Shown here in pieces: positions 9,012 through 17,986 of a stretch of DNA of 64,000 bases (position 1 is its first letter; every line of letters begins with the position of its first letter). The translations under genes were made by a program, and so were the position numbers. The stretch comes from Cyanobacteria bacterium REEB446 (GTDB lineage Bacteria > Cyanobacteriota > Vampirovibrionia > LMEP-6097): positions 71,889 through 135,888 of the forward strand of contig JAGWWP010000001.1 of assembly GCA_018970325.1 (NCBI GenBank), in the 5' to 3' direction. Below the pieces are notes generated by a model. It was not told the origin of the DNA, searched no databases, and was given only the letters and a program-made list of their open reading frames with translations.

Positions 9012-10770
9012 GTGCTAACTCCTTTTTTTTAACTGCATTAACGATATACTCTCCAGTGAACGGCTCACCATCGAATCTATTAATAAATCTCTTAAGCTCA
9101 AATCCAGTCTCTGCTAGGATTAGCTTGCTCATTTGATTGCTCATATTATTTTCTACTGCCACAATCTCATTACAAGAATTAAATACTTCTACAAGCTTCT
9201 CTCTATCCATAGGATATAGATCAGTGAAATGTAAATGATTTATGGATAAACCATCTGCTCTTAAAGTTTCACAAGCTTCTTCGATGTAATCGAATGTAGA
9301 ACCCCATCCTAGAAGAGTTAATTTAGCGTCTTTAGGACCAACGATTTCAGGAAGATTAATATCATTCTCTTTAAGCATAGTCTCTTCTTTACGCATTCTC
9401 TTAGGGTGCATTTTCATTCTAACGTCAATCGCTCTTGGTAAACCAGCAAGAATGTCAGAGATGAGTTCTCCATTTTCATCATGCTCGTCTGAACCTGAGC
9501 AATACATATGACCAGCTGCTCCTGGCATTAATCTTGGAGAAATGCCATCTTCAGTAACTTCATATCTCTTGTATCTAGCTGCACCAGCAGGAAGTTCTTT
9601 CATGAACTTACCACGTTCGATGCTGATTTTAGAGAAATCAAATGGATCTACAGTCTGATAATGCTCTGATAAGAACAAGTCAGAAAGAATAATTACTGGA
9701 CACTGATATTTTTCAGCAAGGTTAAGTGCTCTAGCAGACTGGAAGAAAGCATCTTCTACATCTTTAGGAGCGATAACGATTCTAGGGAAATCGCCATTAC
9801 CACCCATAACTAGCTTAATATCAGCTTGTTCTTGTTTAGTAGGAAGACCAGTAGAAGGTCCACCACGCTGAACGTTAATTAGAACTACAGGTACTTCTAA
9901 CATACCAGCTAAACCGACAGCTTCTACCATTAGACAGTAGCCACCACCAGATGTAGCTGTAGCAGCTCTAACACCTGCGTGTCCCGCTCCGATAGCGAAG
10001 TTAGCTGCTGCTAATTCATCTTCAGTCTGTTTAACGATAATTTTAGCTTTTTTAGCTTGAGTAGATAGGTAGTGAAGAATACCAGTCGCTGGAGACATAG
10101 GGTAAGCTGCGTAAGACTTAAGACCACCAGCTAGAAGTCCCATACCGATAGCATCGTTACCAGTCATAAACATTCTCTTCTTGCCATCACCGTTTAAAGA
10201 GAGACCAGATTTAGCATTAGCTTTAGCCCAAGCCACACCAGCATTGAATACTTTTTGGTTTACTTCTACGATTTCATCACCTTTTTTAGTGAATTTTTCT
10301 TTGAAGAATTCTAAGCTAACACCAGTATCTAAACCGACTGTTTGGATAAGCGCACCAGCAAGTAGTACGTTTACCATTACTGGAGAGACTCCAGGGAAAT
10401 CACATAATTCTTTAAAATCTAGACCATAGTACTGAAGGTCATCACGGATTACAGAAAGATCTTCTTTAATTTTAGAAATATCATAAAAAACGATACCACC
10501 AGATTTCATATCAGGGATATGCACTTCAGGGCTAGTTTTATTTAGTAATAAAGCTACATCGGGCTGTTCGCCGTGACATCGAGTTTTTTCTTCACCTACG
10601 TTTAACTGTAACCATACATGACCACCTCTAATTGCAGACTGGTAAGCATTATAGGCCATTACATGTAAACCCATTCTAGAACAGGTTTTACCGAACAGTT
10701 CGCCCGTAGAAGCTATACCGTCACCAGCAGCTCCAGCGATTCTGACTATGACATTCTTTTTTTCACTCAT
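9004..10770 (-). CDS. korA: 2-oxoacid:ferredoxin oxidoreductase gamma-alpha fusion subunit
   Basis: N-terminal gamma domain (IVRIAGAAGDGIASTGE), alpha domain (MTGNDAIGMGLLAGGLKSYAAYPMSPATGI, QRGGPSTGLPTKQEQ). Confidence 0.9.
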   Translation of the reverse strand: MSEKKNVIVRIAGAAGDGIASTGELFGKTCSRMGLHVMAYNAYQSAIRGGHVWLQLNVGEEKTRCHGEQPDVALLLNKTSPEVHIPDMKSGGIVFYDISKIKEDLSVIRDDLQYYGLDFKELCDFPGVSPVMVNVLLAGALIQTVGLDTGVSLEFFKEKFTKKGDEIVEVNQKVFNAGVAWAKANAKSGLSLNGDGKKRMFMTGNDAIGMGLLAGGLKSYAAYPMSPATGILHYLSTQAKKAKIIVKQTEDELAAANFAIGAGHAGVRAATATSGGGYCLMVEAVGLAGMLEVPVVLINVQRGGPSTGLPTKQEQADIKLVMGGNGDFPRIVIAPKDVEDAFFQSARALNLAEKYQCPVIILSDLFLSEHYQTVDPFDFSKISIERGKFMKELPAGAARYKRYEVTEDGISPRLMPGAAGHMYCSGSDEHDENGELISDILAGLPRAIDVRMKMHPKRMRKEETMLKENDINLPEIVGPKDAKLTLLGWGSTFDYIEEACETLRADGLSINHLHFTDLYPMDREKLVEVFNSCNEIVAVENNMSNQMSKLILAETGFELKRFINRFDGEPFTGEYIVNAVKKKELAHA

Positions 10771-10878
10771 AAATTAAAAATTCTTTTCTTCCCAACTCAT
10801 ACAAATTTAGCATTTATAGTTAGCTACCATCAAGCATTTATTTGTTTTCGGTTCCTGTATTAATATTAATAAGTAGAG

Positions 10879-11712
10879 TTATTTTTTCAAAGCCTCGTTG
10901 AATTGGGCGACAGTCGCTTTAGCCTTATAATCCTCAGCAGTCTCTTTATCACCGAGTTTCATATAAAAGATAGATAAATTAGTTTTCGCCATTATCGAGT
11001 CTGGATTTAATTCCTCTAATTTTTTCATCGCTTCTATCGCAGACTGGAAATTATTTTCACGAGCGAATATTACTCCTAAAAGCTCGTAAGCATCTTCATT
11101 CTTGGCATTTTCTTTAATAGCTTTTTCTAGTAATTCTTTAATTTCTGAATAATCCTGAATATCTAAGCGAGTGAATAAATCCCTAGCCTCGTCAGAGTAT
11201 TTCAGGGAGCGTTCTTTACGTTTTTTTAAGCCGATATTAACGAATTTAGAAAGTACTTCTTGTCCAGGAAAGCAGCCTTTATCTTTAGGGAAATATTTTT
11301 CGACTAAATCTAATTTAATTAGCGAGTCTGTTTCACTAAAGTCTTCTAAAAGAAGATTCTTTAAAGATTCTAGTAAGTCTTCTGTTTCGCTGAATGTCTT
11401 TCTCAGCCAGTCTTCTAAAGAATTTAAGTCTAGGTTTTCTGTGAGAGTTTCTAACTGAACATCGTCGAAGATAATAAATTTTTCTAGGTGCTGTTTTAAA
11501 CTAGCTTCCTGAGTGCTATCTATGATGAGTAGAAACTGCTTAGCCTCAGGAATGGGTTTTATAATAAAACTAAGACCTTTAATTTCTGCTTTAGGTCCGA
11601 GGAAAGCGGCGTAAGCACCACAAGAATTAAGTGAGCGTATATTAGTGCTGCTCTGTCTATGTAAAAAATTTTCTGAATCTGAACCAGATACTTGAAGTAT
11701 AGAGTAGATCAT
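10879..11712 (-). CDS. YgfZ/GcvT-like folate-binding protein fused to C-terminal TPR repeats
   Basis: KGCFPGQEVLSKFVNIGLKKRK resembles the YgfZ KGCYxGQE motif; C-terminal TPR units (AYELLGVIFARENNFQSAIEAMKKLEELNPDS). Confidence 0.75.
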   Translation of the reverse strand: MIYSILQVSGSDSENFLHRQSSTNIRSLNSCGAYAAFLGPKAEIKGLSFIIKPIPEAKQFLLIIDSTQEASLKQHLEKFIIFDDVQLETLTENLDLNSLEDWLRKTFSETEDLLESLKNLLLEDFSETDSLIKLDLVEKYFPKDKGCFPGQEVLSKFVNIGLKKRKERSLKYSDEARDLFTRLDIQDYSEIKELLEKAIKENAKNEDAYELLGVIFARENNFQSAIEAMKKLEELNPDSIMAKTNLSIFYMKLGDKETAEDYKAKATVAQFNEALKK

Positions 11713-11715
11713 GGT

Positions 11716-12090
11716 TTAAAACGCTGAAAAACTTTCACCACAGCCACAAGTATTACTAGCATTAGGATTTCTAAAAACGAAGCCTTTACCCATCAGACCA
11801 TCATCGAAATGCACTTCCATTCCTTTAAGGTAGATAGCACTTTTAGGATCTATAATCACTGGTAGCACTTCCTCTTCGTCTGGTACTTGAGCGAACTGTT
11901 TATAATCTTTTTCTTGAACTTCATCGAATTTAAGGTCATAGCTTAAACCAGAGCAGCCGCCACCCTTTACAGCGAATCTAAGCGCATGAGTGCTGTTATT
12001 CGCTTGTTCCTTTTTGTACAATCTAAAAGCTTGTTTTATCGCTGATTCAGTTAGATTGACTATGCTGGAGGTTTGTTCTGATGTACTCAT
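11716..12090 (-). CDS. Iron-sulfur cluster assembly/insertion protein, HesB/IscA/ErpA family
   Basis: FAVKGGGCSGLSYDLKFDE and C-terminal CGCGESF. Confidence 0.93.
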   Translation of the reverse strand: MSTSEQTSSIVNLTESAIKQAFRLYKKEQANNSTHALRFAVKGGGCSGLSYDLKFDEVQEKDYKQFAQVPDEEEVLPVIIDPKSAIYLKGMEVHFDDGLMGKGFVFRNPNASNTCGCGESFSAF

Positions 12091-12207
12091 AATTTTAAAC
12101 TCCGTACTCTTGCAGCCTTGGCTGATAAAGCTTATGGGGTAATTCCTTAATAATTAATTATACCCTTTTAAGCTTATATTTATGATATATTGTTGTACTT
12201 GTAGTTT

Positions 12208-12284
12208 GCGCCCGTAGCTCAGCTGGATAGAGCAATTGCCTTCTAAGCAATGGGTCACTGGTTCGAATCCAGTCGGGCGTGCCA
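12208..12284 (+). tRNA. tRNA-Arg(TCT), CCA encoded
   Basis: gcgcccgtagctcagctggatagagcaattgccttctaagcaatgggtcactggttcgaatccagtcgggcgtgcca; cloverleaf with anticodon TCT. Confidence 0.95.
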
Positions 12285-12289
12285 TTTTT
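12276..12289 (+). repeat. Putative attL (tRNA-Arg 3' end) direct repeat
   Basis: GGCGTGCCATTTTT identical to 14631-14644. Confidence 0.65.
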
Positions 12290-12325
12290 TTTGATATAGA
12301 GCCAGGATACACAGTGAAGTTAAAG

Positions 12326-13165
12326 ATGAGTTGGCAGTCGTGTAAGAATAAAAGCATAATTCTTGCGATTGTAATCACTTTACTAGTGTTTCCGATATTT
12401 GCTGGTGGTGGTGTCTATTGGCTAACGATTTTATTATTCTCTGATATCGCAAATAAGGAGCTGCTCATAGGTATAGTCTCTGCACTTATAGTTTTTGCTC
12501 TGACTAAAATTATCGAGCTCTTCGTAGCTGTAGCGAGCAGAAAGTTTCAACATCTATCAAGTTTAAATATTGCTGTTGCTTACCTTAATGGACTTAGCCA
12601 CGCAATTAAATATAATCTTGATATCGTTAATGCCAGGAAGTCTCGTATAAAAGACGGCTTGCCTTTTGTTACAGATGAGTTGGAAGCAATGCCTGTACTT
12701 GAGGACTATAGAACACAATTCTCTATTGCCAATTTAGAAATCATAAATAAATTGGAATCTGTGCGTCACTTTGTTAGCAATTGCAATAGAATTACAGTCA
12801 CTAACAACCATGACTACGGCAATATAAAAAAATACTTCAACGAGCTAAAAGATAAGCTCAATGATACAGATAGAAAGTTCTATTGTGATAAGTTTGTTGA
12901 GAATTCACAAAATGTTATCAATAACCTTGAGCGCCTCAAAGTTGACTTATTGATTCTGAGTACCATGATTGCTATAAGGTTTGATAAAGACTATATTGAT
13001 CCAGATATCAAGTTTTTTAATTTGTTCTTTGCTCAAGCAAAAGATGAAGCTAAGCAGGTAGAGTTAATTGACAAATTCAAAACCAAAACGGCAATTGACT
13101 TCAAAGTTGATGACGATTTTTCTAAGAAGATTATTCAGACAATAGAGGGCAAAGAGTGTCTCTAA
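12326..13165 (+). CDS. Hypothetical membrane protein with two N-terminal TM segments
   Basis: SIILAIVITLLVFPIFAGGGVYWLTILLF and LLIGIVSALIVFALTKIIELFV; the track ORF from 12236 overlaps the tRNA, so start placed at ATG 12326 (or GTG 12314). Confidence 0.65.
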   Translation: MSWQSCKNKSIILAIVITLLVFPIFAGGGVYWLTILLFSDIANKELLIGIVSALIVFALTKIIELFVAVASRKFQHLSSLNIAVAYLNGLSHAIKYNLDIVNARKSRIKDGLPFVTDELEAMPVLEDYRTQFSIANLEIINKLESVRHFVSNCNRITVTNNHDYGNIKKYFNELKDKLNDTDRKFYCDKFVENSQNVINNLERLKVDLLILSTMIAIRFDKDYIDPDIKFFNLFFAQAKDEAKQVELIDKFKTKTAIDFKVDDDFSKKIIQTIEGKECL

Positions 13166-13194
13166 ACCACTAATGCCTTATAATTACTAATATT

Positions 13195-13794
13195 GTGAAA
13201 ATAATGCAGTATTTGGAAATAAGAGACAAGGAAGTGTTTCGTGGTATTTTATCAAGCATTGGAAATATTACTGTAAATTGGCGAAGATCAGCGAGCGACT
13301 ATGAAAAACAAATTCAACAATTCTGCTTCGAGTATGTCGGAAATGAGTTACCTAAAGCAAAACTTTGGGTTATGGAGAAGGTAAACAATTTCCAGGTAAC
13401 GAATATTGTTCCTATAGAAAAATTTCAACTAGAGCCTGATGAGTATAATTCTTTATTACATAGTTTTGCAGATGACATTCTTAAAGGTCATACGGATTTT
13501 GTTATAACACCTGAAAACCCAAATGTAGATGTTGAGTTCTACATGGGGAAAGAAGCTAAAAGAGCTCTGGAGCAATTTTCCTCGATGGCTAACAAGGGGA
13601 CAGGGACTGGTCACCCCTCGGATCAAAGAAGATGGTTTGAATTTATAAAGATAGGCGTACTTGAGAACAAACTTGCACCTGTAGACTTAATAAGAGAATT
13701 TTTATTGCAGGATGGATGGTCAGAAGGGCGGGTTGAGCAATTATGCTTTGAATATGAATACACAATAGATGTAATGAAATTTTGTTTTAATTAA
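13195..13794 (+). CDS. Hypothetical protein, 199 aa, tightly coupled to the downstream PIN-like gene
   Basis: Intact ORF; 3 nt gap to next start. Confidence 0.6.
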   Translation: MKIMQYLEIRDKEVFRGILSSIGNITVNWRRSASDYEKQIQQFCFEYVGNELPKAKLWVMEKVNNFQVTNIVPIEKFQLEPDEYNSLLHSFADDILKGHTDFVITPENPNVDVEFYMGKEAKRALEQFSSMANKGTGTGHPSDQRRWFEFIKIGVLENKLAPVDLIREFLLQDGWSEGRVEQLCFEYEYTIDVMKFCFN

Positions 13795-13797
13795 GTA

Positions 13798-14493
13798 ATG
13801 GAAGTGGATGAGACAGTTGACTCTTTATACAGTTCGGGCTTGCCAGTTATATTTTCGGATACCTGTTCGCTGCTGAATACTTTTGAAATTTTTAATGATA
13901 AGCGCAAAGAAAACTTTCTGGAAACTTTCAGAGAGGTACTTAAAAGAATAGAAGATAAAAAATACAACTCTGTAATAGTATATAAAGTAGCTGAAGAATA
14001 TGAACAAAATTGTTCACGTACGTTAGCTCAATTAGGCATAGAATTAAATTATTTTTTTAGCAAAATGAACCATTACATTAGCGAGGATGAAAAAAGCAAA
14101 CTTACGGTATACTCAGATAAACTTTCAAGCGGCGTACGAGGTGATGTCGAGAAGCTCTTAAAACAAAGCTTGATCTGCAGTAAACAAGTAAACTTATTCA
14201 ACCAAGCTGTAGCAAGAATGAATAATGGTGAAGCTCCCGCGCATCGTGGTAAACGTGAGAGTACTCTAGGTGATTGCATTATTATGGAATACATATCCTA
14301 TATTTCTAGTCAGTTAAGGGGAAAGGGTTATTCCCAGCCAATTCATTTTGTATCTTCAAACACCAAAGATTTTGGCACTCCGCTAAGACCTGTTGACAAG
14401 TTAAAACAGCTCTTTGATCTTCATGAAATTACTCTACACAATGACTATTGGTATATTGTCAATAATGGCGACAATGTAATAGTCACGAGTTAA
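13798..14493 (+). CDS. PIN-like (DUF4935-type) nuclease domain protein
   Basis: FSDTCSLLNTFEIF, VYKVAEEYEQN, ESTLGDCIIMEYI, PIHFVSSNTKDFG match the acidic-residue layout of PIN domains. Confidence 0.6.
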   Translation: MEVDETVDSLYSSGLPVIFSDTCSLLNTFEIFNDKRKENFLETFREVLKRIEDKKYNSVIVYKVAEEYEQNCSRTLAQLGIELNYFFSKMNHYISEDEKSKLTVYSDKLSSGVRGDVEKLLKQSLICSKQVNLFNQAVARMNNGEAPAHRGKRESTLGDCIIMEYISYISSQLRGKGYSQPIHFVSSNTKDFGTPLRPVDKLKQLFDLHEITLHNDYWYIVNNGDNVIVTS

Positions 14494-14512
14494 GCTGAGC
14501 TTACAAGTGATA

Positions 14513-14550
14513 AATTGAAAAAATCTTTCATTTAAGTCATTTTTTCAATT
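14513..14550. terminator. Terminator-like hairpin
   Basis: AATTGAAAAAAT...ATTTTTTCAATT perfect 12 bp arms, 14 nt loop. Confidence 0.6.
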
Positions 14551-14630
14551 AAGGTTTTGGTAAGTAGCGGTTTCAAGATCTCAAGACTAATCCCAAATTT
14601 AATCTCACGGTTGCGAAACGCATTCATTAA

Positions 14631-14644
14631 GGCGTGCCATTTTT
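14631..14644 (+). repeat. Putative attR direct repeat of tRNA-Arg 3' end
   Basis: GGCGTGCCATTTTT. Confidence 0.65.
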
Positions 14645-14687
14645 AGATTTATTAATTTAATAAGCTTAATAAAGCCAGAGTATCAAT

Positions 14688-14978
14688 TTACTGTATCGTG
14701 AAAATACTATTTATTTTCTTCGCAGCCTCAAAATCTAGCTCCCCAAGATCATTTAAATCATGCGTCCAGTAAGTGACCTTTACATAAGCCCATTTCAAGA
14801 TTATTTCAGGGTGATGATTCATTTCTTCTGCTATTTCGCTAATTTTATTTACAAAAGCCAGAGCTTCATTAAAATTTTTAAATTTAAATTCACGAAAGAC
14901 TTTATTTGGCTTTTCTGGAGCTAGTTTCCAGCCGTTTAAGTTTTTAAGTTTTTCAGATATGTTCATAAGATTTTCCAT
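14688..14978 (-). CDS. Pterin-4a-carbinolamine dehydratase
   Basis: AEEMNHHPEIILKWAYVKVTYWTHDLNDLGELDFEAAKKI. Confidence 0.9.
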   Translation of the reverse strand: MENLMNISEKLKNLNGWKLAPEKPNKVFREFKFKNFNEALAFVNKISEIAEEMNHHPEIILKWAYVKVTYWTHDLNDLGELDFEAAKKINSIFTIQ

Positions 14979-15000
14979 AGAATCTCTGTAAGTTCATTAT

Positions 15001-15441
15001 CTATCGCAGCGCGAACTCTTGACTAGCAGTTAAATCTAATTGCTTAAAAAGATATTTCACTTCAGTTAAAAATTCAGGAATATTTTGGTATATGTCCTCT
15101 GCCTTGTTTTCATCATAAGTATGGCTTGTAATTCCTCTACGTTTTCGATAAGCTTTCCATGCTTCAAGATCATTTAGTAAAAGACCTTTTTCATATCCTT
15201 TTCTAATTAAGTCATTGAAAGTAATATCATCAAAATCTGGACTTGGTTCTGTGGTTTCCAAATATCTTTTTATAAGCTTCCAGCTTAGTTCATAGGTAAA
15301 TGCAAATGCCTGAATGGCTCCAGCTTTTAACTGCTTTTCTATGCGTGAATCAAAGCTTCTCTCAGATTTATTTTCACAAATATCAAGACTGTCTTCTAAT
15401 TGTTGACTAGCTTTCTTGAAAGAACTTAGATCTAGAGACAT
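15001..15441 (-). CDS. HI0074-family nucleotidyltransferase substrate-binding (HEPN-like) protein
   Basis: GAIQAFAFTYELSWKLIKRYLE, AWKAYRKRRGITSHTYDENKAEDIY. Confidence 0.85.
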   Translation of the reverse strand: MSLDLSSFKKASQQLEDSLDICENKSERSFDSRIEKQLKAGAIQAFAFTYELSWKLIKRYLETTEPSPDFDDITFNDLIRKGYEKGLLLNDLEAWKAYRKRRGITSHTYDENKAEDIYQNIPEFLTEVKYLFKQLDLTASQEFALR

Positions 15442-15473
15442 AATTCTACATTCTACCTGAACTAAAAAAGCTA

Positions 15474-16664
15474 TTAGATAAACTCCTCAGAAAATTTTGT
15501 TATATCCCAAGGGTTAATAATGCTGGCTTTAGATCTATTCTGAGATTTCTCACCGCCATAGACTATTGCTTTTTTAATTAGCTGATCTTGAAAAATACTC
15601 TCAAAATAATTAAGGTTTCTAAAGAAACTTTCATGAAAAGTCTTTGCTGATTTGATTTCTGTACTAATTAACTTATCACTAACTTTACTAACAAGGTCTA
15701 TCTCATGTGTTCTATCTTGATAAAAATAATGATTACTCTGCTTGCCTTGATTAAAACGATATTTCACAAACTCCATTACTACGAGGTTTTCAAATAAGCT
15801 ACCAAATAAAGGATGTGATTTTACGTGTTTGGCACTTTCGTTATCAAGTAAACTCGCTGCTAGAGCTGGATCTGTAAAATATAATTTAGGTGATTTAATG
15901 ATCTGCTTTTTTATATTAGCGAAATATGGTGGTAATAGAAAAATAATGTAGGAAACCTCTAAGAGATTAATCCAGTTCTTTACTGTATTCTGAGCGACTC
16001 CTAGATCATCAGCGATATTCTTGTAATTAAGGCATTGACCGATGCGTGCTGCACAGAGTTTTAAAAAATTTCTAAATAATCTTAAATCATGAACAGCTGT
16101 TAAATCACGTAAGTCTCTCTCCAAGTAAGTTTGAATATAGTCAGAATAATAAATACTAGGTTCTATATCCTCACTGTAGATTCTTGGATAAAACCCTTTG
16201 TAAATTAATTCCGCCCAGTCATTTGTTTTAGCTTTATCTACTTTTCTCAACTCTTGTAAACTAAAAGGCAAAAGCTTTACTAGTCCTGTTCTACCAGCAA
16301 GAGACTGACTTACGTGTTTCATCAATTCAAAGTTCTGGCTGCCTGTGATTATAAAGAGTCCTTTCTCTTTGCGCTCATCCACTAAAACCTGAAGATAGGA
16401 TAATAATTTAGGCACTCTTTGAATCTCATCAATAATAGCCCCGTTAGGATACTCTTCCAGAAAGGCATTGGGGTCACTTTCTGCCATCTCTCGCATATCT
16501 AGTTTTTCTAGGTTAACGTACGCTTTTTCTGGAAAAACCATTTTGGCTAAAGTAGTTTTTCCAGATTGTCTTGGCCCAGTGATGGTAATTATGGGATATT
16601 TCCCTGCAAGATAAAGAAGATGCTCTTTCAGTAAGCGTTTTATTGCCATATTTTTATTATGCAC
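15474..16664 (-). CDS. AAA_14/DUF4143 ATPase, likely start ATG at 16649
   Basis: ITGPRQSGKTTLAKMVF, GAIIDEIQRVPKLLSYLQVLVDE, C-terminal TEIKSAKTF. Confidence 0.9.
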   Translation of the reverse strand: MHNKNMAIKRLLKEHLLYLAGKYPIITITGPRQSGKTTLAKMVFPEKAYVNLEKLDMREMAESDPNAFLEEYPNGAIIDEIQRVPKLLSYLQVLVDERKEKGLFIITGSQNFELMKHVSQSLAGRTGLVKLLPFSLQELRKVDKAKTNDWAELIYKGFYPRIYSEDIEPSIYYSDYIQTYLERDLRDLTAVHDLRLFRNFLKLCAARIGQCLNYKNIADDLGVAQNTVKNWINLLEVSYIIFLLPPYFANIKKQIIKSPKLYFTDPALAASLLDNESAKHVKSHPLFGSLFENLVVMEFVKYRFNQGKQSNHYFYQDRTHEIDLVSKVSDKLISTEIKSAKTFHESFFRNLNYFESIFQDQLIKKAIVYGGEKSQNRSKASIINPWDITKFSEEFI

Positions 16665-16692
16665 TAAATATGCAAAAAAATTGCATATTTAG
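16664..16692. promoter_or_regulatory. Perfect 12-5-12 palindrome upstream of the DUF4143 ATPase start
   Basis: CTAAATATGCAA-aaaaa-TTGCATATTTAG. Confidence 0.6.
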
Positions 16693-16747
16693 CCTATTTT
16701 ATTTCACGTCGTAGCGATCTCTGAGATTGCAAAGAATTTTACTAAAA

Positions 16748-16824
16748 TGGCACCCTCGAGAGGAATTGAACCTCCGACCTAGTCGTTAGGAATGACTTGC
16801 TCTATCCTGCTGAGCTACGAGGGC
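16748..16824 (-). tRNA. tRNA-Arg(CCT), CCA encoded
   Basis: Minus: GCCCTCGTAGCTCAGCAGGATAGAGCAAGTCATTCCTAACGACTAGGTCGGAGGTTCAATTCCTCTCGAGGGTGCCA. Confidence 0.93.
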
Positions 16825-16854
16825 TTAATTAGAATTTTAGCGTATTATTCCCAT

Positions 16855-17910
16855 TTACATAAACTCTTGCTTGCTCATACAATGCAGTGAACCACCTTGC
16901 TGAATAACTAGTGAACTATCAAAGCCGATAACTTTCCTGTCTGGGAAAAGCTTCTGTAAGATATCTATCGCTTGCTGATCTTGCGGGCAGTTATAAGTAG
17001 GAACTATAATCGCTCCATTTAAGAAAACGAAATTAGCGTAAGAATAAGCCAAAGCCTTCTCTATAAATCCTTCTGGCTCAGGAAGAGGTAATTTAATTAC
17101 TTCTAAGTCAGAGAAAGCTTCTAGCGTTTTAAAATTCTCTTTAGAGATCTCGTAGTTCGGGCTTGCTGGATTTTCAGTATAAGAAAGTACCACTCTTTCA
17201 TCATCTATAAACCTAGCAGTGTTATCTACATGCCCGTCAGTATGATCGTTTGCGATACCTTTATCTAGCCATATTACTTGTTTAATACCAAGAGCGTTAA
17301 ACAAAAGTTCTTCGAAATCTTTTTCTGTAAAGTTTTTATTACGATTAGTATTTAAGACACACTGGCGAGTCGTAAGTAGGTAGCCTTTCTCTGAATAATC
17401 TATAGCGCCACCTTCTAAAAATTTATCGTAAGACTTTACAGTTAACCCTTCTAATTCTCCTACTGCCGCTGGTAGAACGTTATCTTTATCCCATGGCGGA
17501 AACTTCTCTCCCCAAGCGTTAAAGGCGAAATCTACTACTATCTTCTCCTCGGTCTCTTTATCTATAGCGAATATAGGACCGAAATCTCTAATCCAAATAT
17601 CATTATTCGGGATTACTAGAGATATGAGTTTAAAAGGTTTAGCAGCAAAGCTAGTGAGTTTATCGATATTCTCCATCAACATGGCTTCAGTATCGAATAG
17701 TAGTTTTATGTCTTGATAATCTAGGACTATGTCTATAAATCTCCAGAAAAATTCTTTCATTAACGTTAGACCGTCTTTATCAGGCTCACTTGCAAGTTTA
17801 GAGTTGAGGTGGATTTTATTATGTGGAAAGCTGAGCCAGACGGCTTTTTGCTCTAACCATTCTGCGGGGGTATGGACTAGCGTTTCTTTATTAATGTATG
17901 TAGTGGTCAT
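16855..17910 (-). CDS. aguA: Agmatine deiminase
   Basis: NNDIWIRDFGPIF, FNAWGEKFPPWDKDN, DHTDGHVDNTARF, QQGGSLHCM. Confidence 0.93.
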   Translation of the reverse strand: MTTTYINKETLVHTPAEWLEQKAVWLSFPHNKIHLNSKLASEPDKDGLTLMKEFFWRFIDIVLDYQDIKLLFDTEAMLMENIDKLTSFAAKPFKLISLVIPNNDIWIRDFGPIFAIDKETEEKIVVDFAFNAWGEKFPPWDKDNVLPAAVGELEGLTVKSYDKFLEGGAIDYSEKGYLLTTRQCVLNTNRNKNFTEKDFEELLFNALGIKQVIWLDKGIANDHTDGHVDNTARFIDDERVVLSYTENPASPNYEISKENFKTLEAFSDLEVIKLPLPEPEGFIEKALAYSYANFVFLNGAIIVPTYNCPQDQQAIDILQKLFPDRKVIGFDSSLVIQQGGSLHCMSKQEFM

Positions 17911-17986
17911 GCTGTTTCTCTTTTAGGTGTTTTCTATTTCAAAAAAAATTTTAACTAATTATGAGTTGATTTAAAAATCGGCGAAC

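Larger units (their letters stand above)
12285..14644. mobile_element. Small genomic island integrated at the tRNA-Arg 3' end, no integrase inside
   Basis: Flanked by 14 bp direct repeats of the tRNA 3' end; three co-oriented accessory ORFs. Confidence 0.6.

Noticed and set aside
12154-12378. 74 aa minus-strand ORF (MARPTGFEPVTHCLEGNCSIQLSYGRK)
   Set aside because: Translation through tRNA-Arg antisense; the familiar RPTGFEPVTHCLEG peptide is a well-known tRNA artefact.
5574-14644. Tyrosine recombinase at 5574-6587 as the integrase for the tRNA-Arg island
   Set aside because: It lies 6 kb away outside the direct repeats, with housekeeping genes between; the link cannot be supported from sequence and it may be a chromosomal Xer.
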